Assembly (NCBI GenBank): GCA_032622095.1
Contig: CP136067.1
Location: forward strand, 76,100,705-76,164,704
Direction: 5' to 3'
Source: Siphonodentalium dalli
Lineage: Eukaryota; Mollusca; Scaphopoda; Gadilida; Siphonodentaliidae
DNA: 64,000 bases
This document shows positions 12,901-27,900 of this stretch, piece after piece. Numbering within the stretch: position 1 is the first letter of the stretch; each line of letters opens with the position of its first letter. The notes under the pieces are model-generated. The model was given only the letters and a program-made list of their open reading frames with translations. It was not told where the DNA came from and made no database searches. The position numbers and the translations under genes were made by a program.

Positions 12901-15900
12901 TCTCTAGATCCATAGGACTGAATGGGTTCATATTTGGTGTGGATGTTCCCTTGGTGACTCACATTCAGATTTGTTCATTTGAGGCCACTGGTGAAAATAG
13001 TTGCGAAGCCAGGGCCATAACGCTTCCCCTCCATAGTAAAAACAACTTCTCAAATAGCATCGGGCCGAATGGGTTCATTATTGGTATGAAGGGCCCTTGG
13101 GTGACTGGGGTTCAGATTTGTTCAAAAGAGGTCACTGAGTAAAATATTGGTAGAGCTTTTAGATTGGACTCCTTGCTCATTTAAAAAAAGTTAAGTTTTT
13201 TAAGTTTATTATTAAAGACATAAATATTTAAGAAGCCCCTCACCCTTGGCCATTGGTGCTTCTAGCATCCCTGTTATCAAACACTTGTTTTAAATATATT
13301 TCACAGTCACAATAAACCCTGCTAGAATGTTATCTCTTACAGTGAAAATAATACAGGCCAGCATACCAGTCTGCAGCGTGAGTCTGCTCTGTTGATAATA
13401 ATTATCCAGATGTCAATTTTATCCTATTTGACAGTGTATCAATAAGCACACAGCTCTCTTTAGCCAGAGGTTTTGTTTTGGTAAATAATTTTGAAATTGA
13501 ATGTCAAATGTTTACCCGGGAGCCTTCAGTCTCTTCTCATGAACTATTACTGCTGGTATAGGGACTTGTTCAAAGGTGGGTCAGTCAAAATAGGTCATTT
13601 ATTTCAGCCACTCACTCCAAAAATTTTAACCCCCTCCATAACACAAACGATTTGAGTTGTTGAGTTCAAGTTTGGTACTGATATATAGGTTCCCATGATT
13701 ATAGTTTTTAGCTCATCTGAGGCAAAGTCTCCAGTGGAGCTACCGGGCATAGTCATCCTCGTCCATCGTCCATCTGTCCATCAACATTTCTTTAAACATC
13801 TCCAGACCCATAAGACTGAATGGGTTCATATTAGGTGACTCATATTCAGATTTGTTAAAATGAGGTTACCAAGTCAAATAGTTGCAAAGCAATGGCCATA
13901 ACTCTTTACCTCCATAGTAATTCTTAAAACTACTTCTTCTCAAGAAAATAAAAATTTTAATTTTAAATTTTAATTTTGAAAATATAATAACATTATAACG
14001 TACTGACTATTGTAGTCTTCAGTGTCCCAGTCTTCCCCGTCTTTACATTCTGGTGAGCGATCCCACAGTCATTGACTCTTGTTTTTTAGCTTTACACAGA
14101 TATTTAGTACCATTGAATTTGTGCACCTGCGATTGTGATGTCCGTCCATCATCAAGTTGAGCTATTGCCATGGGTTGGTGTCTGTCGTGTGTCCATCCAT
14201 CCATTCGTTACCGCACCCTGCAGGTCACATCTCTCATCTGACCATCACCAAACTTCATATGGATCTTCGGGGTGACCTCTAAATGGGAGCTATTGATTTT
14301 TTTTAAATCTGTCAAAAAACATGGCCACCAGCAGCCATCTTGGATTTCAAATTTGAATCCTTCGGCATCTATAATTTTATTTTCCGATATTCGTTAGAAA
14401 ACCTGGCTGCCAGCAGCCATCTTGGATTTCAAATTTGAATCCATCGGCACACCCTGCAGCCATTACAGGCATGTTTAGGATAACCTCTGGATAGGAGCTG
14501 GCGAATTTGAACAATTTTCTATTAAAATAATAAACAATGCCGCCGGCAGCCATCTTTGCATGACTAAATCCTTTGGCACATACTACAGACCACATCCCTG
14601 ACCCTATCATCACCAAACTTACTATGAATATTTTGGGTGACCACTAGCTATAGATGGGATCAAATTTACCGTATTTCTTTTAAAAACATGGCAGCCAACA
14701 GCCATCTTGGATTTTACTCTTTATACGACTAAATCCTTCTGTGCACCCAAGAGGCCACCTCCCTCATCCGATCATCACCAAATTTCATATGGATCTTCGG
14801 GTGTAGATGGGAGCCATCTCAGATTTTATTATTTTTAGTATTATTTCTGCATCCTTTGGCACTCCATTTTTCAGCCAAACTTGTTCATCCGATTAATCCC
14901 AAACTCATTATGCATCTTCAGGGTAACTTCTAGTTACATCAGCATATAAACTTTCCGAGTTCCCTATCGCTCCATGGACTGTAATATATGGTATGATCCC
15001 TCCAAGTTGAGCTTCAGTGTCATTGACACTTTCATTTAGTGGGTTATCGCCCTTTTTAACTTAGAAATTTTTCGCAACCTGCATAATATTTTCCAAGCTC
15101 GTATTCTTACATTTTCAGGTAAATTTTGTTTTAATTTGGCCCAGATATTGACCACTATGTGACCCTGTCACCTGCTTTTATCAGCTTGATCCACTTTTTT
15201 TTTAAATTGTGTGCAATATGCATAATTCTGTCTGAGCTTGTATTCCTACTGTATTTTTTTTCAAAAAACAAATGTGTTAATATGGCTAGAGTTAATGTAG
15301 CCCAATTGCACTGCGGGAGTATTCTTAGTCCCATTGGTACAATCCTACATCTAGTTTATTTCAAAATATATTCACATATATCTACCAGTAAGTAGGCATG
15401 ACAGTGAAGAGCTTCAAGGCGGTGATTCGTAAACAAACATGTTTTGCTGATAACCTGACACTGTTTTCATTTTTAAAGAACAGCAGATATAAAATTATGA
15501 AATCAAATGCTGCCATTCTCTCCCAATTATGTTTGTGAAATGTCCATAGCTATCAGGGACATGATGTGAAAACAAAGTCTCAATATTTCTACCATTGTTT
15601 CTTAATTTTAATTTACATAAATTACATCTCTCCATTTTTCATTATAGAAACTACGATTGACTTCAATGCTCACCATGAGTTATAAGCTTCTACTGTTTTA
15701 TTATCCTAGTATTGCACGCAAAAACAGAAAATGATTTAAGACTAGCTAACTATTAACTACCACAAATTCTTTCAATTGTGTACTGTAACCAATCAGATCA
15801 CATAGTTTTCTATTTGCTCCTCAAGTCAATAAGAATTCCTTTATTTGTCTCTAATGTATATCTATGTGTTTCATTTCGTTTGATTATATCTTTCTGTACA

Positions 15901-18900
15901 TTAAGATATGCTATATAAAGGTTTTTACTGGTACTTAGAATAATGAAGGTTTCAATGTTTGTAGACTGAGTTTTCTTCTGCTGAAATGTCAGCCAAGATA
16001 TACAAAACAGAGATCGAGGAACTTCAAGAGAAGCGGATAATATCAGATAAAACTGTAGATCAACTTACAAAGGAGATAGATTCACAGAAGAAATTATTGA
16101 GAAGTGAGAAGAAAAAAATGGAGAAACAAAAGTCTGTGTCCATGGCTGATAAGGTACAGAAAAGTCATCTGACAATATACCATAATTGTTTCGGTGGATA
16201 GACGTCAACATGGTGTGACATTGATGGCTTGAACATGGGTACAAACTGTCAGGGTCACACCATGTTACCGTCAATCAACCAGAATAATCTATTCTGCCAA
16301 CAGTTGTGGTAATTCTTAGCAATTTGACATTTATTCTGGAAAAATGCTTAACCAAATTGTCAAAATATCCTGTCAGTCTCCCCATCAATTGTTCAACATA
16401 AATGACATCACGAAGAAGTAGTCCAGTGAGAGACTATGGTATGGATGTCTTGGTTTCTCCCATGAGATGTTTACATGGAATTTATTGTACATACTAGTAG
16501 TACCAAGTTGCATGCTATAGTCCAGCCAGCAACAATAATGTTTTAATCTACTGAGAGATATATATATATGTGATATTACTGATATTTATTGTGGATACGG
16601 CTTGTCATGCAGATTGTTACATATCAATGTTCAAATTATATATCTGATGTTTTTCCTGACTTGACCCTCAATTTTGCTTGTCCTATATATATATGTCTCT
16701 CCTCTCAACACACTATCACTGTCCTCCATTTTCTCTCCCATATAGGATCAAGTTGAAATGCTGAATGAGAGACTGAAGAATGCTGAAGATAAACTCCAAG
16801 CCGCTGATAATATAAAAATGTTGATGAATGATGAGATCACATGCTATAGAGCAACACAACAGCGACTCTCATTGGCTATAGAGGTATATCTACTGATGTA
16901 GCTATTAGTATTACTACTTTCATTAAATTTGATTTTTAGTTCAATTTTCATATGGTACTTTAACTTGACATAGTTGGAAGGGTGTAGTGAAATTGATGAT
17001 TCCTGATCATATTTCCTGACTGGTTGGAGAGAATATGTATTAGTATGACTAATTAAGTCACCAGTAATCAGTTACTCAGCTCAAACCACCATTAATGATT
17101 CTGTCAGATCTGGGCGTGGCGATGGCTAACATATCTCTCTCGCCCCCAACTTAATACATATATTTGTGACATCCCCCATTTGGCATATCCGAAAGAAAAA
17201 CTCCACAGACCTTATATCCCCCACCTCACCCCACCCCACTCACCCCACTCACCCTGTCCATTACTATGCCCTTGAAATACCCATGCTCCACTTGCAAAAA
17301 ATCAGTGCGAAATAACCAAGATTACTTGTGCTGTGACCTGTGTAATCAATGGATCCATCTAAGTTGGTCTAAACTTTCAAAAGCAGACTTCATATAAAGC
17401 TTGTTGATGATGAAAAAACATGGTTTTGTCACCATTGTATTGCATCTATACTACCATTTAATCATATAGAAGAAGAGGCACTGTTTCGGTTGGCTTTATT
17501 TGATATGAAACACGATTATGTTCATTCAAATGTCACCTCAAAAGATCCCTTACTAATGAACCCATTCACCCTGAATGATGACTTTCGTAAGGAATCCCAA
17601 CTGGATGACGATGACTATAACTTAGACCCAATAAATGCTGAAAACTCCTCCAATTATATTCTTCTTGAAGAATTCAATGATAAACTGAAACAGTTGAATA
17701 AAAATATATCATCTTCAATAATTCATTTCAACATACGCTCTTTAATGAAAAATATAGATAAATTATCTACTTTCCTTCATGCTTGTAGACATAGATTTGA
17801 TATAATAGGTGTTACTGAAACATGGCTGACAGATGAGTCTCCAATTGATCTGACAAAAATGGGGAGTTACAGTTTATATGAAAACCATAGGAATGACAGA
17901 AAGGGGGGTGGGGTTGGAATATATGTTAATGATAACCTTAAAGCTCAAGTTCGAACAGACTTATCTATATTCACAGAAAGCTTTGAAAGCTTATTTATTG
18001 AAATCCCTGATCATAAAAACAAGAACCAACTAGTAGGTTGTATATATCGATGCCCCAATTCTGATGTCGACACATTTCTTGAAAAACTTGAAACAGTACT
18101 AACTCAAATACATAAAGAAAAAAAAGAATGCTTCCTGATGGGTGATTTCAACATAAACATAAATAATGATAATACCAGTGGAAAGAACTTCTTAAACCTA
18201 TTGAAGTCATTTATGTTTCTGCCAACAATAACTAAACCCACCAGAATTCAGTGCAACCCTCATTGACAACATATTCTCCAACTGTCATCTCTCTTCATCA
18301 TTTTACGCAGGTATTTTTGTGGAAGACATAACTGATCACTTGCCCATTTACCTTCTTGTGGATAATGGTGCCAAAAAAGTAACCAACAAAGATATTTTTA
18401 TTTACCAAAGAGACTATTCAAAGAAAAACATAACAAATTTCATCAACGATATCTCAGTGGCTGACTGGAGCACAGTACTTTATAACCAGGACTTCAATGA
18501 AGCCTATAACATATTTCATGGTAAAATAATGAGCACTTATAATCTTAACTTCCCAAAAAAGAGAAAGAAAGTCCAAATATCTAATAATAAAAATCCATGG
18601 ATAACAACAGGTATACTGAACTCCATCAGAAGAAGGAATAAACTTTATAAAATATTCATAAAAGACAGAACAAAATATAATAATGAGCAATACAAGAAGT
18701 ATAGAAATAAAGTAAACTCAATTATTCGAACTTCTAAGCAGCATTTTTATCATAGTAAGTTCCAACAGTATGAAAGTAACATTAATGCTACATGGAAACT
18801 AATCAAAAACATTCTCAACAAAAAATCAAGTAACAGCACCACAACAGAGTTCTTATATGAAAATAAATACATCAATGATAAGAAGGAAATTGCTGCCAAA

Positions 18901-21900
18901 TTTAATGAGTTTTTCACGAATATTGGACCAAACCTTGCTGCCAAGATAACATCTTGTGAAAATCCTTCAGACTACCTTAATCAGCCCAAGAGTTCTTCTT
19001 TTTTTACACACCCAACTGATGAATTTGAGATCCTTGATTTATTAAAAAATATCAATTCTAAAAAGGCGGCAGGTATTGATGAACTGAAATATTCTATTCT
19101 GAAGACATGTTCCGAATTTATTATTAAACCCATTACACATATCTGTAATCTCTCCCTATCTAATGGCATATTCCCAGACCTCATGAAGGTAGCTAAAGTT
19201 ATTCCAATCTACAAATCTAAAGACCCAACAATTCTAAGTAACTACAGGCCAGTATCTGTGCTACCCATTTTCTCAAAAATTCTTGAAAAACTGATGTACA
19301 ACAGAATGGATAAATACCTTACAAAATACAATATTCTATATAGTAGCCAATATGGCTTCAGAAAAAATCACTCAACTATTCTTGCTTTAACTGATTTATT
19401 AGAAAAAATAACTCAAGCTTTAGATAAAAAAGAACACACCATTGGAGTATTTTTAGATTTATCCAAGGCATTTGACACAATAAACCACAATATAATGATT
19501 AATAAACTTGAACACTATGGCTGTCGGGGGGTTGCACTGAACTGGTTCCGCAGCTACCAGTCAAATAGAAAGCAATCTGTACTGTACGAAGGCAACTTTT
19601 CATGCCAAACAAATATAACCTGTGGCGTGCCACAGGGATCAATACTTGGCCCTCTTCTCTTTCTTATATACATGAATGATCTTCCAAATGTGTGCAAAAA
19701 ATTAAAGGTAATACTATTTGCTGATGATACAAATGCATTTTACTCAGATAAAGACATTATTAATGCTTATGATGTTGTTAACAAAGAAATGGAGGCAATG
19801 AACAAATGGTTTCTAGCTAACAAATTATCTTTAAATCTTGATAAAACAAACTATATGCTTTTCACAAATACAGATCTTTGTAAGTCGTTAAATTTTCTAC
19901 CGGAGCTAAAAATTAATGATAAACTGGTCCAAAGGGTTAAAAACACTAAATTCCTAGGAATTAATATTGAAGAAACTTTGTCATGGGATTTACATGTGGA
20001 TACAATTATCAATAAATTATCTAGAAACCTAGGAGTCATGCGTAAGGTTAGTGAGTTTGTACCAAAGGATACGATGAAATCACTTTATTCGATACTTATT
20101 ATCCCATATCTCACCTATTGTAATGCTATTTGGAGTGCAACAACAGTGAAAAATCTTCAAAAACTTGAAAAAATACAAAACAAAGCAATTGCAACACTGT
20201 CATATGGAAATAATAAAAATACCCAGGAAATATGCAAGAAACACAATTTATTGCTGCTTGAAGACATTGGAAATATGCAACTGCTTAAAATTTTACATGA
20301 TTTCCACCACAAGAAACTCCCTAAATCACTGACTTCCCTATTTACAAGCCGACATGATATCCATAATTACAATACACGGTCCAAAGCTAATTCAAATCTA
20401 TTCTGTGTATTTAAAAGAACGAAAAAAGCAAAAAATGCCATATCAACCAGAGCCAGATGCCTGTGGAATGAAATACCAACTGACTGCAAACTCAGAATAG
20501 AAATTGATAGCAATTACTCAAAATATCTGAAAGAATATTTCATTAACAAGCAACATAAACCAACCTCCCCCACTGAATAGTACTCCTCCCTGGTTACCGA
20601 CATGTACTCCAATAGTAGTACAAAACAGAGTTCTGTCACCACAGGGCTATTCAGATTAGGACAAGCTCCTTATTGTTTCATACTCTTAATGTATAATTCC
20701 TCCTACTCTGATTAGCCCTACATGGTGAGGGGAAAGAACAGTCTGAATATTTCATCTGCATGTATTATATATCTAACGTGTCATCCCATACTGAAATCCG
20801 TACATTAACCAATGGATAACTCAGAATGAAACAAATCTAATCTATCGAAACATGTCTCAACCTCTGCATCTATATATAGTAATTACATGTATAAGTAAAT
20901 AAATTCTAATATAATACTTAGATGTCCTGGATCGACTCATGTGGGTTGTGATATGATGCATCTACATCAGGTCGCAGCATGAGAAGGAACTTGGTATTTA
21001 CATGACCAATTATATCATTGCAACATGAAAATATACTGTGAACTGTGACATGCCCACACCCCCTCCCCTCCCCCTGCCCACACCCCTTCCATACCCATCC
21101 CCAAAATCTTTATATTTGTCGCACACCATTGCACCACCTGTAAATATACACAGCAACTTTAATATCAATATAATATTAATCTCATATATTTGTATAAGGG
21201 TCCTGCCCTCATAAGCCCAGCTTTTGTGGGGTCCTGTTGTATATAACATGTTATTATTCTATAATATCAAATAAAAACTTATTGAATTGAATTGAATATT
21301 GCAGCTTAGTTGTATGGATCAGTCATTTGATTTTCATGCGCACAATAGCTTGTGTGCCTTAGCACACATGGCAATTGAAAAGTAGGGGACAAAAACTTTT
21401 CATCTCATGATCTTACTCGAGTTGACACAACACTTGACTGAGAAAACACAGCATAGCAATATCTTTTAATGACAATCCACATAGAAATCACCTCAAAGTT
21501 TCTTTACCAATTCTCAATATTCATTAATTCATCAATCAAGGAGCACAAACTAATGTGAGTTATATAACTTGTGTTCCAATCCCCTGTGCACCATAATCCA
21601 CTATGATTATGTAGCAGTGCACAATTTGTCGGGTTGTAGGGGGTCTGACCAATAGAAAAATAAGTATCTGGGGGGGGGGGGGGCATAACAGCCAGTTTAG
21701 CCTGTGTTAAATGTGACATTCCTGGTTCCCTGGATTCTGTTATTGGTGCTTGCAAGATTTTTTTTTTAAATTACTGCAATAACATTTTTTCTATTTCAAA
21801 TATTTCTGAGCTCTAACGTAGCTCTATCAGGTGGAAGAAGCTTATTTACTGATATTCGCTCTGTCATGGTCTGTTTTTGTGTTGACAATGGTAAATTTTA

Positions 21901-24900
21901 GTCAAAAAATGGTAATATTAAGCGTTTTGTGTGTTAAAACCAAGTAAAAGGGGCATGACTCGGTGACAAATTGTATGAAGAAGTTAAAGTACAGATATTT
22001 TATTACACTTGCCATTTCTGTCAAAAATAAAATGTGTGATGGGACCTATGCCAAAGGTAATGGCTCAGAATATATCTGAAGAACAGTACCCACTCCCAGA
22101 TTGGCCAAAATTTCTGAAAATTGTGTATTGCTACCTTATATAAAAATGGCAAGTATCTGTTCTTATATTTGTGTTACAATAAATATGTAAAAACAATCGA
22201 ACAACCCTGTGAGTTTTTGAAAGCAGAAAGTTAGACTTGGTATCAGTCAATACAGTATATATTGAGCAGTATTTTGCATTAAGTTGGAAATTAGTTGAAA
22301 TCAATGTACTTTTTTTCTGATTATATGCCAGTACATGGGTTATTTCCCATAGGTGCTTCATAGAAACATATGGCACCTGGTTTAAAAAGGTGCATATATA
22401 ACTGCAGCTACATTTTTCAGGGAAGAAATATTTTCTTCGCATATATAAGAGAATGCATTGGTCTAACAATATTTACCTTGACCTTGTAAGCCAGTGCATT
22501 CTCATATATATGCGAGGCTCCCTATGGGAGACTCGCATATATAAGAGAATGCACTGGCACAGGATCTTTAATGCTGCACCAGCGCAGCTCCCGACATGAA
22601 AGGGTTAAATATCTACCACCCTCAAAAGTTGGAAGAAAGATTTCCCTCTGAAACTATTTTTCTATTCTGATTATCTGACCGTATACAAATGATTATATTC
22701 TCAGGAAAAAGAAACTGAATGTCATGAACTGAAGGAAAAGATGACATTTTTAGATCAGGAGTATAAGGAACAATGTGATGAGCTAATGAAGGCTTGCAGT
22801 AACACACAGCAGGTATTTTTTTAATTAAGTCTGAGTTTAGCGTGTCTGTCATTTGCAGAATGAGTTCCCCAGAGGGTGAATTTAGTGATGCACCCCGCAC
22901 AGTGGGTTAGCATCACCAAACTCACCCTCTGAGGACCTCATTCTGCTTAGGCCTCATCTTCTAGGAAATATCTATAGTGTCAAATTAACATTGTTTTTAG
23001 TTACTTTTTCCCTTATGGGAAGTTTCCATATCCCCTAATTTGCAGAAGATAAATTGCACAATCAAGGTGACTAATGGGTGAACATACGAACTTCAACTGG
23101 GGAACTTCAATATGATCCTAGGTCTCCCATAGCAGTTGAGGCCTAAACAGAATGAGAACCCCAGAGGGTGAATATGGTGATGCTAGCCCGCTATGGATGC
23201 TATGATCAGCACCATGTTAAAAGCTGTGCACATTGTCACTATGCACCTCATTATGAACATCACCATGTAAAAAAGGATGCATATTATCAATATGTGTCTC
23301 TTCATGAACAGCCCCATGACTCCACTCCTAAACTTAACTTAGAAACAAATGAGAACTGTTTGTTTGCTTAACATGTGTAAGATGCAATAAATTTTTAGAT
23401 AAATTTACTTTGTATCCTGACACGTCTCTTTGTTTATAGGAGAATGAATCACTGAAGGATGATATCGTTTCATTGAAGAAACACATGGAAAAAGAAAAAA
23501 CGGAAAGCTCCTCTATATTCCATATGAAGGAGGCACAACAGTCACTCAAAGAGAGATACCTGAGAGTTCAAAAGCAATGCTCTGACCTACAAGAAGAGCT
23601 TGCTAAATCTAAGGTAGTCAAAATTTAGTTAAAGTTACCCCATTGTTTTTGTCTGGTAACTATATACATGAATGCCTGTCCATCTGTATTAACCTACATG
23701 GTTTCTGTGGCTTAATTGAGTGTTGATAATGTAGAATGTCCATATGCTGACTTTCCCCTCTATAGAAGCACGACCTTTTTCTAATCTTATTCTCCAAACA
23801 ATTTTCCACACAAAACAATCCCAGCCTGGTGGTTTAGTTGATAGGGCGCACAGTGCATTAGGATGTCATGGTCATTTAGCAAAACATTTCATTATTCAGC
23901 AAACACACATTCAACATTCAACTAGTAATTCATGGATAAAAACTATTACTGCAAAATATATATATGAGAACCTTAACGCGAAAAACAAATTAACTAATAT
24001 GCCCAGTGTATATTGAAATAAGTAAAGAAGAGGGCCAAAAACTTGGCTAAATGAGCATTGTTCTACCTCTACTGAAAATTATGTTCCTCATTTGGAACTT
24101 GAACTTCAACGATTCCATTTCATTGTTGATTTATTTGATAACATAAGTCATGTTTATAATCCAGTTCTGTGAAATTGCGAAATGATTCTGATCTGATTTG
24201 CGCTCCTGGGGCCTGATCTATATGTATACATGTACAATAAAACCTCTCTAAATCGAACACACTTCATTTGTTTTCGAGAGTGGTTTTAGTTTATAGAAAA
24301 TCGCGCCACCACCAGAATATTTTTCTGCCATTACAAAGAGTGACCAAGACACAAACAATGCATTATTGATTTTTATGACTTTATTGAGTAAACTACGAAA
24401 TCAACTTCAAGTATAATTAACACAGATTAAAATGATAATAAATAATATTGATAAGACATGAATTGATTGATTTTATGGTGATTGAGTCTGACTTTTTGAA
24501 AGAAGCTATCTAGCATCGACTGCATATATGTATGGGCACATGCTGACTTGATGATCATTGTTATCGTCACGAAGTTGCATTATCTTGTCGTGGTTTTTAG
24601 CTCACCTGAGACGAAGTCTCTGGTGGAGCTATAGTTATCACTCCTCATCCATCGTCCGTCCATCCGTCGTACCGTCCATCCGTCCATCAACAATTTTTTA
24701 AACGTCTTCTTCGGAACTATAAGACCAAATGGGTTCATATTTGGTGTGGATGTTCCCTAGGTGACTCACATTCAGATTTGTTCAAATGAGGTCGCTGGGT
24801 CAAATAGTTGCAAAAGCAGGGCCATAACTCTATTCCTCCATAGTATTTCTTAGAATGACTTCTTCTCAACAACCATTGGGCCGATTTAGATTATATTTGG

Positions 24901-27900
24901 TATGGAGGGTCCTTGTGTGACTGGGGTTCATATTTGTTCAAATGGGGTCACTGGGTCAATTAGGGGCAGAGCCAGGGACACAACTCTTTTTTTAATTAAT
25001 TTGTTTTATTTTAATTGAGATTAATTTCCTGCTCAATTAAAAAAAAATAACACCATTATAACATCCACCAGAATGACTCAACCAAATTTGGTTTAAATCA
25101 GTCTAAAACAAAGAACATGCAAAAAGCTAGCAGATACTCAGAGCTCTATGAGATATGAGGAAGGTGTCTGCAATCACATAATGTTTACTTAACACCATAT
25201 AGAATTCCCATTGATTATAAAGTAATAAATGAAATGGCAGTGTTAACAAAATATGAGTGGAATGACAGCTCCTTTGATTAATTCCCAAAAATTCTCTGCC
25301 TGTTAGAGAGTTTGTATATAAATGACCATGGCTTATGATAACAAACTCCCAAGGGCGAGTGTGAATGATGAATCTGACAGTTAGGCCAGTAAAACTAAAT
25401 ACCTGTTTTCTCAGTCAATTACATATGGGAAACTGGATGAGAAAGAAGAAGGCATTTTTCTTAGCTTACCTGAGATGAAGAATTGAGACATATTTTGTCT
25501 GGATGGTCCCTAGGTGGCTGGGATTCAGTTCTGTTCAAATGGGGGTGACATGGTCAAAAACGTGGCATAGCTAGGGACCTAACTCTTTCCATCCATAGTA
25601 ATTCTTAAAACATCTTCTCAAGAATCATCGGGGCTCTTTAGCTTATAATTGGTATAGAAGGTCCTTGGGTGACAGGGATACAGATGTGTTAAAATGAGGT
25701 CTCCTGGTCAAATAAGGGCGGAGCCAGGGACATAACTTGTCCATCAATTGTAATTCTTAAAATGTCTTCCTATCAAGAACTATCAGGCCTATTCAGCTTA
25801 TATTTGGTGTGGGTGACAAGGATTCAGATTTGATTCAGAATTGGATCACTGGATCAAATAGGGTCAGAGCCACGGACATAATTCTTTCCCCCATTAGTAA
25901 TTTTTGAACATCTTCTCAAGAACCATTTGGCATATTTAGCATACATTTTGGTATAGAGAGTCCTTGTGTGACTGGGATTCAGATTTGTTGAAATGAGTTC
26001 ACCAGGTCAAATTGGGGTGTGACCAGGGACATAACTCTTCCCCCATAGTAATTCTTAAAATGGCTCCTCCTCAAGAGCCATCAGTCCTATTTAGCTTATA
26101 TGTAGTAACTTTTATGGAGGGTCCTTGTGTTAATTGGGACTGGGTTACAGATTTGTTAAAATGGGTTCGACCAATCAAGAAATGGCATTTGTATGGCCTA
26201 TGGAAAGTTGTGATCAAAATTTGTTTGAATGGGGTCCACCATTAAAAAGGGGGGGGGGGTATGTCAGGTTGTAACTTTGCCACAGTTAGGAAAGCTTGAG
26301 GTATCAGTTGTAAAATTCCAACATGTGCAAAGGAATTTTATGAACTTGGGAGTGTGTTTGCTTCAGTTGGGAGGGAGCAGACTATGGACTATGTGGGGTG
26401 GGGGATCTGGATCATATTTCAAGGTAGACACCCCACTGCTCAACGGAGACCCTCTAGGCTACATCCCTCTTTAGGACTACTTGTTTTTAAGTGAATTTGA
26501 CAAGTACTAACTCTTATGGTCTTCCGAGTCTCAGTCTTTACAGTCTGGTGAGAGTCTCCACAGTCATTGACTGTCTTGTTTAATATGTCGCTGATTTAAC
26601 GCTGTATGCTGTCATTTTCATGATCGCTCATTCATTGTGGAAGATCGAATCAAACTTTGCTTTGTTGACTATGCAGTGAATTTGTACTTACAGCGAATTT
26701 GTCCAACTCAGCACAATAACTGATGCAAAAACTAACTTTCGCTGTTCTAATTCTCCTTGAAGTAACCTTGTTCACTCAATGTGTGAAATAAGCATACATA
26801 TACCATATGACCTGTGTTATAATCAAGTTCAAATTGGTCGCGAAAAAAAGACCGCTAATTAAAATGTTTATTCAACGGTATGAAACAATTTTACCTGTGT
26901 GCAAACGCGTTCGGTCCACAGGTAAAATACAGTTTTTGCTCAATTTTGGACTAACAAACCTGTCTGATGTTAGGAGTAGAGAAGTTTCAGTTTACAGAAG
27001 TAATTTTTAGTGAGAATGCACTTGGATGAATTCGGGACCAGACAATTCGTTCAGTATGGAGAGGGATTTGGTTTGAAGAGGTTTTACTGTCAACATACAG
27101 TCTATCTTGCTGAGGCTGATATTACAGTTAACAACAACAAGTGTGTTTTCTGATAACAAATCTTAGCATCAAGGCCAAACAAAAATATTTGAGTCTCAGA
27201 CAAGTTTTGTCTGAATCAATGAGAGAGGGAGGGAGGCCTTTATTTTTTATTTAGATACCTTCCCTTGTCAATTAATAGTAAGAAAATGTAGTGCGAACTT
27301 TGTTTTGCATATACACTCATTTAATCTGATATAAAAATTACATTGTGATACTAGTATACCAGTAGGACATAGGGATTGCCAATAATATTTTATTGCCCTG
27401 ACTATTCACAATTGATATTGTTGTCTATAAATTGACACCCCTCCATTATAACATGTGATCCTAAATTTCCACCAGTGCCTTTCAATTGTTCTTGAGTTAC
27501 AATTAGTACACTATGATGATCAACTAATCATTTTCTTAAATGTAGTCATCTACTGACTTAATGTTCTATGTCACTATGTGTATACATGATAGTCAATCTA
27601 TCAATGACAGAGATATGTTAAGAGTTAATGTATGTTGCAATTAATGTTCAATACGTGTGGACATGTTAGTAAAAACATACCAAAATAGTTTAACTTATTT
27701 TGGTCGTAATTTCAAAATTTGAAATAAAACGTCCAATGCGGGCCATTTATATCAATGCGGCGGGGCCTGATATTCAAATAATAATTTTTATTTGGCCCAA
27801 TTTTGTTAGTGTTTATTATTTTCCTGTCAGAAACAATCATCACAGAAAGAAGTTGATTTGACGAGGGAAATAGAGGACCTAAAGGAGAGAATTGAGATGT

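Larger units (their letters stand above)
12657..15964 (+). other. Intron 4
   Basis: A 3.3-kb phase-0 intron filled with two dispersed repeat families: TAGCTC repeats (12803-13150 and 13709-14090) and an imperfect tandem repeat (about 14150-15040). The rest, 15040-15964, is AT-rich with nothing recognised. Confidence 0.75.
17266..21298 (+). mobile_element. LINE (Jockey/CR1-like), near full-length, in sense in intron 6
   Basis: It encodes a PHD-like zinc finger, an APE endonuclease, a reverse transcriptase and a C-terminal region, followed by about 700 bases of 3' UTR. It ends in AATAAAAACTTATTG plus a short ATTGA tandem (about 21280-21297); short tandem tails of this kind are usual for the CR1/L2 side of the LINE tree. 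The 5' limit is uncertain and may include 5' UTR upstream of 17266. It shares sense orientation with the host gene. Confidence 0.9.
16884..22704 (+). other. Intron 6
   Basis: A 5.8-kb phase-0 intron, most of it one LINE copy (about 17266-21298). Between the LINE and the hairpin repeat at 22437, the stretch 21299-22436 is AT-rich with a G-run at about 21671 and nothing else recognised. Confidence 0.8.
23614..27830 (+). other. Intron 8
   Basis: A 4.2-kb phase-0 intron. It contains a possible pogo-like element (24233-27089) that encloses a long TAGCTC repeat (24596-26581). The remainder (23614-24232 and 27090-27830) is AT-rich and unassigned. Confidence 0.75.

Noticed and set aside
18454-18690. 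Open frames antisense to the LINE (also 1185-1379, 1439-1675, 18750-18944, 19851-20039)
   Set aside because: Each is the exact shadow of RT coding on the other strand and occurs identically in both LINE copies.
23818-23880. tRNA-like start 'ggtggtttagttgatagggcgc' as a tRNA gene or SINE head
   Set aside because: No B box and no cloverleaf follow.
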